Shown here: positions 58,173 through 64,000 of the stretch, one piece after another | How positions within the stretch are numbered: position 1 is the stretch's first letter | How the letters are laid out: each line of letters begins with the position of its first letter | DNA from: JAXGXJ01 sp050943595 | GTDB taxonomy: Bacteria > Actinomycetota > Thermoleophilia > RBG-16-64-13 | DNA length: 64,000 nt | Direction: 5' to 3' | Assembly: GCA_050943595.1 (NCBI GenBank) | Contig: JBMNPM010000009.1 | Coordinates: forward strand, 16,847-80,846 | Program-made: the position numbers and the translations under genes | The notes under the pieces: model-generated | The model's database searches: none | Seen by the model: the letters and a program-made list of their open reading frames with translations, nothing else | Told to the model about the DNA's origin: nothing

Positions 58173-59288
58173 TTAGGCAGGCCAACCCTGTCTACCGGCC
58201 CGCGGATCATCATCCCGTGATGCGGCGAACTGCTTCAGTAGCTCTTCTTGTTCACCGCTCAAGGACTCGGGAGTAAGCACTTTGATACGGGCGATGAGAT
58301 CGCCGGTGCCCGAATCCCCCAATCGTGGAGCCCCCTTGCCCTTGAGCTTGAGACGCCGGCCATTCTGGGTGCCGGCTGGGATCTTGAGGTTCACGCTCCC
58401 CTTCGGGGTAGGCACGCGCACGCCGGCGCCTAGAGCAGCCTCCACCATGGTCACGGGAACCTCTACCACCAAGTCCGCTCCCCGGCGCTCAAACAGCGGA
58501 CTTTTATCCACCTGGGCGACGACGTACAGATCGCCTGGGGGGCCACCCCGCAGCCCAGACTCACCCTTGCCCTTCAAGCGGATCTTTGTCCCGTCCTTAA
58601 CGCCGGCCGGCAACGGCACGGTCAATTTCCTAAGTATCTGAGTGGTTCCCGAGCCTCCGCACGTCGCGCACGGATTCTCGATGATGGAACCGGACCCTCC
58701 GCACCGAGGACAGGGCTGGTTGATGGCGAAGAAACCTTGGCTCTGGCTGACCACTCCCCGACCCCGACATTGCGGGCAGGTAGCGGGGCTCGTTCCCGGT
58801 GCCGCCCCGCTGCCACCACAGGTCTTGCACTGCACCGTCTGAGGGACGCTGATCTTGGTGGTCACCCCCTTCAGCGCATCATCGAACGATAGCCTGACCG
58901 TCACGCTCTCATCCCGACCTCGCTCGGCGCGGCGCTTAGCACGTCCGCCGCCAAAAACTTGATCGCCACCACCGAAGAGGTTTCCGAACAGGTCGGCCCA
59001 GTCGCCCCCCATAGCCTCACCGCTGCGAAATCCTCCGAAGCCTCCGCCACCCGGCTGCGCACCCGGACCGAACGCCGAGGGCCCAGCGTCATATTGTCTG
59101 CGCTTCTCGGTGTCGGAGAGCACCTCATAGGCGCTGGACACCTCCTTGAATTTTTCCTCGGCCTTGGAGTCGTTCGGATTCGCATCAGGATGGTACTTGC
59201 GGGCCAGTTTGCGGTAGGCCTTCTTGATCTCATCCTGTGTGGCCGTTTTCTTGACCCCTAGGACCTCGTAGTAGTCTTGGGTGCTCAT
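58173..59288 (-). CDS. dnaJ: Chaperone DnaJ
   Basis: 371 residues. The J domain (1-70) contains the HPD tripeptide in ARKYHPDANPNDSK. A Gly/Phe-rich stretch follows (about 74-105), then four zinc-finger motifs CKTCGGSG, CPQCRGRG, CPRCGGSG and CATCGGSG, and the two C-terminal beta domains (VPVTMVEAALGAGVRVPTPK). All elements of a type I DnaJ are intact. It stimulates DnaK ATPase and delivers substrates. It lies 16 bases after grpE. Confidence 0.96.
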   Translation of the reverse strand: MSTQDYYEVLGVKKTATQDEIKKAYRKLARKYHPDANPNDSKAEEKFKEVSSAYEVLSDTEKRRQYDAGPSAFGPGAQPGGGGFGGFRSGEAMGGDWADLFGNLFGGGDQVFGGGRAKRRAERGRDESVTVRLSFDDALKGVTTKISVPQTVQCKTCGGSGAAPGTSPATCPQCRGRGVVSQSQGFFAINQPCPRCGGSGSIIENPCATCGGSGTTQILRKLTVPLPAGVKDGTKIRLKGKGESGLRGGPPGDLYVVAQVDKSPLFERRGADLVVEVPVTMVEAALGAGVRVPTPKGSVNLKIPAGTQNGRRLKLKGKGAPRLGDSGTGDLIARIKVLTPESLSGEQEELLKQFAASRDDDPRAGRQGWPA

Positions 59289-59304
59289 GGCAGTAGCCTC
59301 GCTC

Positions 59305-59997
59305 TTAACCTGCCGTCTCGGCGTTATCTGTTTCTCTCGTTCCCGAAGATACGACTACGCGAGCGGGCCGGAGGACACGGTCTCCCTGGCGGTACCCTCG
59401 TTCGAGCACAGTGGTAACGGTGCCCTCGTCCTCGCTGGAGGGTTGCGACACCATAGCTTCGTGGACAACTGGGTCGAACGCGGCTCCCACGGTCTCGATC
59501 TCTTCTGCACCTACCCGTCGCAACAGGTCAACGAACATGTCCCGCGTCATTCGCACGCCATCCAGCACCTTTCCTTCTTCATGGTGCTCGGCTGCATCCA
59601 GGGCGCGTTCGAGATTGTCCAGTACAGGTAGTAGTTCACACAACAGATCACCCTGTGCACATTCTCGCGACTCGATCAACTCTCGGGCCGAACGCTTGCG
59701 GAAGTTGTCGAATTCCGCCCGAAGACGCAGCAACGCGTTATCCAGACGGTCGCGCTCGGCAATCAAGTCGTCTGCAGAGACGCTGCCGGTTTTCTCCGAC
59801 GTAGCGGTCGCATCCGTCGGCTTATCGGCAGCAGACGCCTCATCGGGTGCACCGGCCACGTCCTCACCGTAAGCTATTCCTTCGACGGTAGTCTCCGCGT
59901 CGACACCGGCCTCTGTCGCCGGGTCGGTCGTATCAGGACCTACCGCCGGCTCCGAGCCGGCTTCGTTGATAGGAATCTTTCTTTTTTTTGTCGACAT
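59305..59997 (-). CDS. grpE: Nucleotide exchange factor GrpE
   Basis: 230 residues from ATG 59997; an upstream in-frame extension overlapping hsp20 is not conserved. The first ~75 residues are acidic and low-complexity. The coiled coil begins near 80 (LIAERDRLDNALLRLRAEFD, then NFRKRSARELIE), and the beta-domain signature is AFDPVVHEAMVSQPSSEDEG with VLERGYRQGDRVLRPARVVV. It releases ADP from DnaK. Confidence 0.94.
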   Translation of the reverse strand: MSTKKRKIPINEAGSEPAVGPDTTDPATEAGVDAETTVEGIAYGEDVAGAPDEASAADKPTDATATSEKTGSVSADDLIAERDRLDNALLRLRAEFDNFRKRSARELIESRECAQGDLLCELLPVLDNLERALDAAEHHEEGKVLDGVRMTRDMFVDLLRRVGAEEIETVGAAFDPVVHEAMVSQPSSEDEGTVTTVLERGYRQGDRVLRPARVVVSSGTRETDNAETAG

Positions 59998-60079
59998 GAT
60001 CCGTTTCTCGTTCCTTGTAGGGGCGGCGGCCGCAGGCCGCCGCCCACTCCTCGCATAGGTCGGATGGATGACGGTATCT

Positions 60080-60568
60080 CTAGCGAGAGCCCTTTTCCTC
60101 ACCGCCCGTTGCTTCCAAGGTCTGCGGTTCGTTATGTCCGATGCTCACGGCGATTCTCTTAGGCTTGACGACCTCGGCCTTGGGTATCACGACCTCCAGC
60201 ACACCGTTGTCGTATTTGGCCTCAATGCCGTTCTCGTCTACCGTTTGGGGCAGGGATATGGACCGGCCAAAGGAACCGTAGCGCCGTTCGATGCGGTAGT
60301 ATTTATCTTCCTTGACTTCCTCCTCGAAGCGCCGCTCACCACTCACAGTGAGGACATTATCCTGCACTTCGATATTGATGTCCTTCGGATCCATACCCGC
60401 CAGTTCAGCCTTGAGCTTGATGGCGTCCTCGGTCTCAATGACATCGATAGAAGGAGTCCATGACTGACGCTCGCCTACGTCGCCTCCACCTGCTCGGGAG
60501 AACAGACGGTTAACCTCAGCCTGCAGTGCCGTCAACTCACGAAAGGGTTCCCATCTCACAACTGCCAT
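60080..60568 (-). CDS. Small heat-shock protein (Hsp20/alpha-crystallin)
   Basis: 162 residues. The alpha-crystallin domain lies at about 38-135: KLKAELAGMDPKDINIEVQD, LTVSGERRFEEEVKED and the end motif YDNGVLEVVIPKAE. It is an ATP-independent holdase. It stands between dnaK and grpE, where actinobacterial operons usually have none, so it is probably co-expressed as part of the heat-shock unit. The 104-base spacer to dnaK contains an 11-base tandem duplication. Confidence 0.94.
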   Translation of the reverse strand: MAVVRWEPFRELTALQAEVNRLFSRAGGGDVGERQSWTPSIDVIETEDAIKLKAELAGMDPKDINIEVQDNVLTVSGERRFEEEVKEDKYYRIERRYGSFGRSISLPQTVDENGIEAKYDNGVLEVVIPKAEVVKPKRIAVSIGHNEPQTLEATGGEEKGSR

Positions 60569-60591
60569 CTCGATCTACCTCCTACATACAT

Positions 60592-60613
60592 ATATATCCG
60601 TAATATATCCGTA
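60592..60613. repeat. Perfect 11-bp tandem duplication upstream of hsp20
   Basis: ATATATCCGTA occurs at 60592-60602 and 60603-60613, flanked on each side by ACATACAT. It is an AT-rich island in a GC-rich region. Confidence 0.85.
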
Positions 60614-60672
60614 CATACATCTACGCTCGTCTCTGTATTAATCGCGTGCGCATAACCCCGTGTCCGGATGAT

Positions 60673-62589
60673 TTACTTGTCTTCGTCAATGACCTCGTAG
60701 TCGGCCTCTTCAACCACTTCGTCCTCACCCGCATCCTGGTCGGCACTCTGCTGCGCGCCGCCTTGATCGCCGGCGTCACCCTGCTGCGCCTGCGCAGCCT
60801 GATATGCAGCTTCGGAGAGCTTGTAGGCAGCTTCCTGCAGCTCGTTCGTTCGGCTGCGGATTAGATCCACGTTGTCGCCCTTGACTGCGTCCTCCAAATC
60901 ACGGATGGCGTTCTCGATGGCTCCCACCGAGGCGCCGTCGACCTTGTCGCCGAGCTCCTTCAAGGACTTGCGGGTGGAGTAGACGAGGTTCTCGCCTTGG
61001 TTCCTGGCGTCGACCAGCTCCTTCTTCTTGCGGTCGTCCTCGGCGTTTATCTCCGCATCGCGCACCATTTTCTTGATCTCTTCGTCACTAAGACCACTGG
61101 AACTCTTGATCTCGATTTTCTGCTCATTGCCGGTGGCTAAATCCTTGGCCGATACGTGCGTGATGCCGTTGGCGTCGATGTCGAATGCCACTTCAATCTG
61201 TGGGACGCCTCGCGGTGCCGGCGGTATCCCCATGAGCTGGAACTTGCCCAAGGTCTTGTTATAGGCAGCCAAATCACGTTCGCCCTGTAGGACATGGATC
61301 TCTACCGACGTTTGGCCATCCTCGGCGGTGGAGAAGATCTCGCTCTTGCGCGTCGGGATGGTCGTGTTGCGATCGATGAGCCGGGTAAACACGCCGCCCT
61401 TGGTCTCGATACCCAGGGAAAGCGGGGTGACGTCGAGAAGTATGACATCCTTGACCTCGCCGGCCAGCACGCCGCCCTGGATGGCTGCGCCCAACGCCAC
61501 AACTTCATCCGGGTTGATGCCCTTGTGGGGCTCCTTGCCGGTCAAAGACCGTACTTTCTCTTGGACTGCAGGCATACGGGTCATACCGCCCACCAGGATC
61601 ACCTGGTCGATGTCGCCCAACTTCATGCCGGCGTCATCCATGGCCTGCTTAGTGGGGCCGACGACCCGGTCGATGAGTTCGCGGGTGAGCTCTTCCAGCT
61701 TGGCTCGAGTGATAGTCATCTCCAGGTGCAGCGGGCCGCTCTGGTCCATGGTGATGAAGGGCTGGTTAATGCTGGTCTCCAGCACCGACGAGAGCTCGAT
61801 CTTTGCCTTCTCGGCCGCCTCATAGAGCCTTTGGAGGGCCTGGCGGTCCTTGCTCAGGTCGACGCCCTTCTCCTTGCGGAACTCGTTGACGATCCAGTCC
61901 ACGATGACTTTGTCAAAGTTATCGCCACCTAGGTGCGTATCACCGTTGGTGGACTTGACTTCGAAGACGCCTTCGCCCAGCTCGAGGATGGATACGTCGA
62001 AGGTGCCGCCGCCCAGGTCGAATACCAGGACGGTCTGCTCATTTTCTTTGTCGAGACCGTATGCGAGAGAGGCCGCGGTCGGCTCGTTGACGATCCTCTT
62101 CACTTCAAGACCTGCGATGACCCCCGCGTCCTTGGTTGCCTGGCGCTGGGCGTCATCAAAGTAGGCTGGTACGGTGATGACCGCTTCGGTCACCTCGGTG
62201 CCCAGGAAGGCTTCAGCATCGCGCTTGAGTTTCTGCAGGATCTTGGCTGATATCTCAGGAGGCGAGAACTGCTCGTCTTTGACCTGCACGCGTACGTCGC
62301 CGTTAGGTCCTTCAACCACTTTGTATGGGACGATCTTCATCTCTTCGTTAACGATCGAGAACTTACGACCCATGAAGCGCTTGATGGAGAAGACGGTGTT
62401 CTCCGGATTGGTGACGGCCTGGCGCCTGGCCACCGTTCCCACCAGCTGCTCCCCTGTCTTCGTAAATGCCGCTACAGACGGGGTGGTACGCCCGCCCTCG
62501 GCATTGGGGATTATGGTCGGCTCGCCACCCTCCAGCACGGCCATGGCAGAGTTGGTCGTGCCCAGGTCAATGCCGATTATCTTGCCCAT
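60673..62589 (-). CDS. dnaK: Chaperone DnaK (Hsp70)
   Basis: 638 residues. The nucleotide-binding domain has IGIDLGTTNSAMAVLEGGEP, VFDLGGGTFDVSILELG and VILVGGMTRMPAVQEKV. The substrate-binding domain follows from about 385 (DVILLDVTPLSLGIETKGG), with a C-terminal lid and a Gln/Asp/Glu-rich tail. It is the first gene of the heat-shock operon, with a consensus promoter and HAIR-like operator 44 bases upstream. DnaK is also the usual co-repressor of HspR encoded at the operon's end. Confidence 0.97.
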   Translation of the reverse strand: MGKIIGIDLGTTNSAMAVLEGGEPTIIPNAEGGRTTPSVAAFTKTGEQLVGTVARRQAVTNPENTVFSIKRFMGRKFSIVNEEMKIVPYKVVEGPNGDVRVQVKDEQFSPPEISAKILQKLKRDAEAFLGTEVTEAVITVPAYFDDAQRQATKDAGVIAGLEVKRIVNEPTAASLAYGLDKENEQTVLVFDLGGGTFDVSILELGEGVFEVKSTNGDTHLGGDNFDKVIVDWIVNEFRKEKGVDLSKDRQALQRLYEAAEKAKIELSSVLETSINQPFITMDQSGPLHLEMTITRAKLEELTRELIDRVVGPTKQAMDDAGMKLGDIDQVILVGGMTRMPAVQEKVRSLTGKEPHKGINPDEVVALGAAIQGGVLAGEVKDVILLDVTPLSLGIETKGGVFTRLIDRNTTIPTRKSEIFSTAEDGQTSVEIHVLQGERDLAAYNKTLGKFQLMGIPPAPRGVPQIEVAFDIDANGITHVSAKDLATGNEQKIEIKSSSGLSDEEIKKMVRDAEINAEDDRKKKELVDARNQGENLVYSTRKSLKELGDKVDGASVGAIENAIRDLEDAVKGDNVDLIRSRTNELQEAAYKLSEAAYQAAQAQQGDAGDQGGAQQSADQDAGEDEVVEEADYEVIDEDK

Positions 62590-62632
62590 TACATGTCCTC
62601 CACGTTTGGTACACGTACATTAGCGCAGCGAC

Positions 62633-62661
62633 ATTATAAAAGCTGAGTCGTATCTTGTCAA
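62633..62661 (-). promoter_or_regulatory. Consensus sigma-70-type promoter of dnaK operon
   Basis: Minus strand TTGACA, 17 bases, TATAAT: a perfect consensus match, 44 bases upstream of the dnaK ATG. Confidence 0.88.
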
Positions 62662-62662
62662 G
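62642..62662. promoter_or_regulatory. HAIR-like HspR operator overlapping dnaK -35 box
   Basis: Minus strand CTTGACA-N7-ACTCAGC compared with the HAIR consensus CTTGAGT-N7-ACTCAAG: five of seven bases match in each arm with the exact 7-base spacing. Its placement over the -35 box would block polymerase. Confidence 0.62.
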
Positions 62663-62776
62663 TATGATGATGCGGGGAGTGTCATGTGCTGTCGGTGACA
62701 TATACAGGCTTGGTTTAGCAGGCTTGACGAGGAGTACTAGCCGAGAGGTGCGCTAAACCCGCCGGAAGGCTGGCAA

Positions 62777-62891
62777 GGCTCCTGAGCTATGACACTTCGC
62801 TGTCGGAACGCGGGTCAGCACGCGCGGCCGATGACGTACTATCGTGCTGCCCAGCGTGTTCCGGCGGCCGGGGTTTCGTGCTTCAGCAGCC
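62777..62891 (-). repeat. Copy (G) of dispersed palindromic element lacking the hairpin
   Basis: 115 bases in inverted orientation. Both ends are recognisable (CTATGACACTTCGC on one side, GGGGTTTCGTGCTTCAGCAG on the other), as is the GTTCCGGCGGC arm, but the central hairpin and its flanks are cleanly missing. It lies in the spacer between dnaK and the repeat protein. The rest of that spacer (62663-62776 and 62892-62997) shows nothing else. Confidence 0.8.
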
Positions 62892-62997
62892 TCCCGGCAA
62901 GATCTGTGAGAAATCCGCGGTTATAAGCGGGTGGGAGCGGGTCGATCGAAGATCGTCGCATACCGCTTGTGAGTTTGTGAAGACGTGCACAAGAGAG

Positions 62998-63034
62998 TGA
63001 ACCCCTCCGCAGACGACGTCTGCGGAGGGGTTCA
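62998..63034. terminator. Long hairpin downstream of repeat-protein gene
   Basis: TGAACCCCTCCGCAGAC, loop GAC, and its exact reverse complement: a 17-bp perfect stem about 100 bases after the stop of the minus-strand repeat protein. There is no T-run on either side, so it may be a transcript-stabilising or factor-assisted terminator structure. Confidence 0.6.
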
Positions 63035-63131
63035 CGATAGTGCGTCGGCTTCTCAGCCTATGGCTACATTGGCCTGGATTGACAAGTTGCTTGATTTGAC
63101 AGTCGCTCCACTCGTGCTGTGTTGTCTGCAT

Positions 63132-64000
63132 CTAGGAGGTCACATCGACCTTAAACGTCCGCACTGCAGTGACCTTGCCCGCTTCTTCGGTTGTAACGAT
63201 GATGGTCAGAGTACCTGCAGAGGTGATCTGGAGTTCCTGCCCGCTCGTATAGTCTGCTCCATTAATGGTGATGGTCGAAGTTGCGGGAGCTACGTCGGTG
63301 ACCGTGAAGGTGATGCGGTCGGCCGTTCCCTTCACCCAACCCGTCACTTTACCTGTGGTGTCGGTAGCTTCCGGATCGGGGATGGCTACGTTCGTTACCC
63401 CACCCACCGGGTTGACCGAACCGGCAGTGAGCTCAATGTTGCTGGGAGCCGTGGCGATCGCCTGGGCCACCGGTACTGTGAACGTCCGCACTGCAGTGAC
63501 CTTGTCCGCTTCTTCGGTTGTAACGACTATGGTCAAGGTGTCCGTGGAAGCGATCTCATAGTCATTCCCGCTCAGATACTTCGCTCCATTAATGGTGATG
63601 GTCGAAGTTGCGGGAGCTACGTCGGTGACCGTGAAGGTGATGCGGTCGGCCGTTCCCTTCACCCAACCCGTCACACTGCCGTTGGTGTCGGTGGCACCCG
63701 GATTAGGGATGGCTACGTTCGTTACCCCACCCACCGGGTTGACCGAACCGGCAGTGAGCTCAATGTTGCTGGGAGCCGTGGCGAGGAATTTATGCGTCAC
63801 CGGTACTGTGAACGTCCGCACTGCAGTGACCTTGTCCGCTTCTTCGGTTGTAACGACTATGGTCAAGGTGTCCGTGGAAGCGATCTCATAGTCATTCCCG
63901 CTCAGATACTTCGCTCCATTAATGGTGATGGTCGAAGTTGCGGGAGCTACGTCGGTGACCGTGAAGGTGATGCGGTCGGCCGTTCCCTTCACCCAACCCG
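63132..64000 (-). CDS. C-terminal part of a tandem-repeat (cadherin-like beta-sandwich) surface protein
   Basis: The frame is open to the right edge, so the N-terminus is outside the window; 289 residues are visible. It consists of ~110-residue repeats (periods 330 and 327 bases) containing ATAPSNIELTAGSVNPVGGV, ADRITFTVTDVAPATSTITI and TLTIVVTTEEADKVTAVRTF. Composition is Thr/Val/Ala-rich with no Cys, as in secreted beta-sandwich repeat proteins resembling bacterial cadherin-like domains. The last unit differs (DYTSGQELQITSAGTLTIIV) and ends FKVDVTS. The DNA of the units is nearly identical, pointing to recent duplication or gene conversion. Function is presumably adhesion or a surface stalk; not provable here. 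Confidence 0.75.
   Translation of the reverse strand, partial: GWVKGTADRITFTVTDVAPATSTITINGAKYLSGNDYEIASTDTLTIVVTTEEADKVTAVRTFTVPVTHKFLATAPSNIELTAGSVNPVGGVTNVAIPNPGATDTNGSVTGWVKGTADRITFTVTDVAPATSTITINGAKYLSGNDYEIASTDTLTIVVTTEEADKVTAVRTFTVPVAQAIATAPSNIELTAGSVNPVGGVTNVAIPDPEATDTTGKVTGWVKGTADRITFTVTDVAPATSTITINGADYTSGQELQITSAGTLTIIVTTEEAGKVTAVRTFKVDVTS

Noticed and set aside
63262..63960. Regularly spaced repeats that might be taken for a CRISPR array
   Set aside because: The period is ~330 bases, the whole unit is repeated rather than a short repeat with unique spacers, and it is an open protein-coding frame.

Overview
The window is GC-rich and almost fully coding, and most genes lie on the minus strand in tightly coupled runs with ATGA/GTGA overlaps and frequent GTG/TTG starts. 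The gene content suggests an anaerobic, menaquinone-making bacterium of an actinobacterial-type lineage. Evidence for this is a dnaK-grpE-dnaJ-hspR heat-shock operon with an HspR-type operator, a VanW/G5 envelope protein, an SLH-anchored polysaccharide deacetylase, futalosine-route menaquinone genes, an indolepyruvate:ferredoxin oxidoreductase alpha subunit, phenylacetate-CoA ligase, and an NADH-linked heterodisulfide reductase (Flx-Hdr) operon. The taxonomic placement is inference; no rRNA is present.

Layout. 1-3.5 kb: the 5' 1167 codons of an unusually long PEP/pyruvate-binding (PPDK-type) protein that runs off the left edge. 3.6-10.1 kb: CBS-domain membrane protein, LOG-family protein, paaK, nth, iorA. 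10.3-11.6 kb (plus): ubiX and a flavin-binding split-barrel protein. 11.6-17.2 kb (minus): polX, rlmKL, mscL, Cof-type HAD phosphatase. 17.5-26.6 kb: one-domain ModE-like regulator, glpK, FmdE-like protein, VanW/G5 protein, birA-bioY, uppP, NodB-SLH protein. 26.6-30 kb: sensor kinase/response regulator, divergent to an HtrA protease, with a candidate response-regulator site between them. 30-34.7 kb: acylphosphatase, DUF4126 membrane protein, tRNA-Arg(CCU), an unknown membrane protein, a GGDEF protein. 34.9-42.1 kb: hdrC-hdrB-hdrA-flxD-flxC-flxB-flxA, ended by a clear Rho-independent terminator. 42.2-49.5 kb: glycosyltransferase-ubiD-ubiA-ubiE-mqnE-mqnA-mqnC. 49.8-53.2 kb: mobA/B fusion-moaA-moaC-mog. 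53.3-57.3 kb: ligA, HAD phosphatase, surE, FmdB-like zinc ribbon. 57.7-62.6 kb: hspR, dnaJ, grpE, hsp20, dnaK. 63.1 kb to the right edge: C-terminal part of a tandem-repeat surface protein.

How the genes fit together. Flx-Hdr would link NADH, ferredoxin and a thiol/disulfide couple. IorA and PaaK handle aryl-keto-acid and arylacetate conversion. The futalosine genes with UbiD (served by the UbiX cofactor enzyme) make menaquinone. The moa/mog/mob genes make the molybdenum cofactor, with a ModE-like regulator and an FmdE-like protein elsewhere in the window.

The most unusual structure lies between genes. A dispersed, transposase-less palindromic element occurs at least seven times (3.6, 22.3, 30.2, 31.6, 49.8, 57.4 and 62.8 kb). 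Its central hairpin shows compensatory base changes. One copy supplies the last codons and the stop of mog, and another sits between a CIRCE-controlled promoter and the FmdB-like gene. Intergenic spacers also repeatedly carry short tandem duplications of 8-20 bp, two of which copy a ribosome-binding site or a stop codon.
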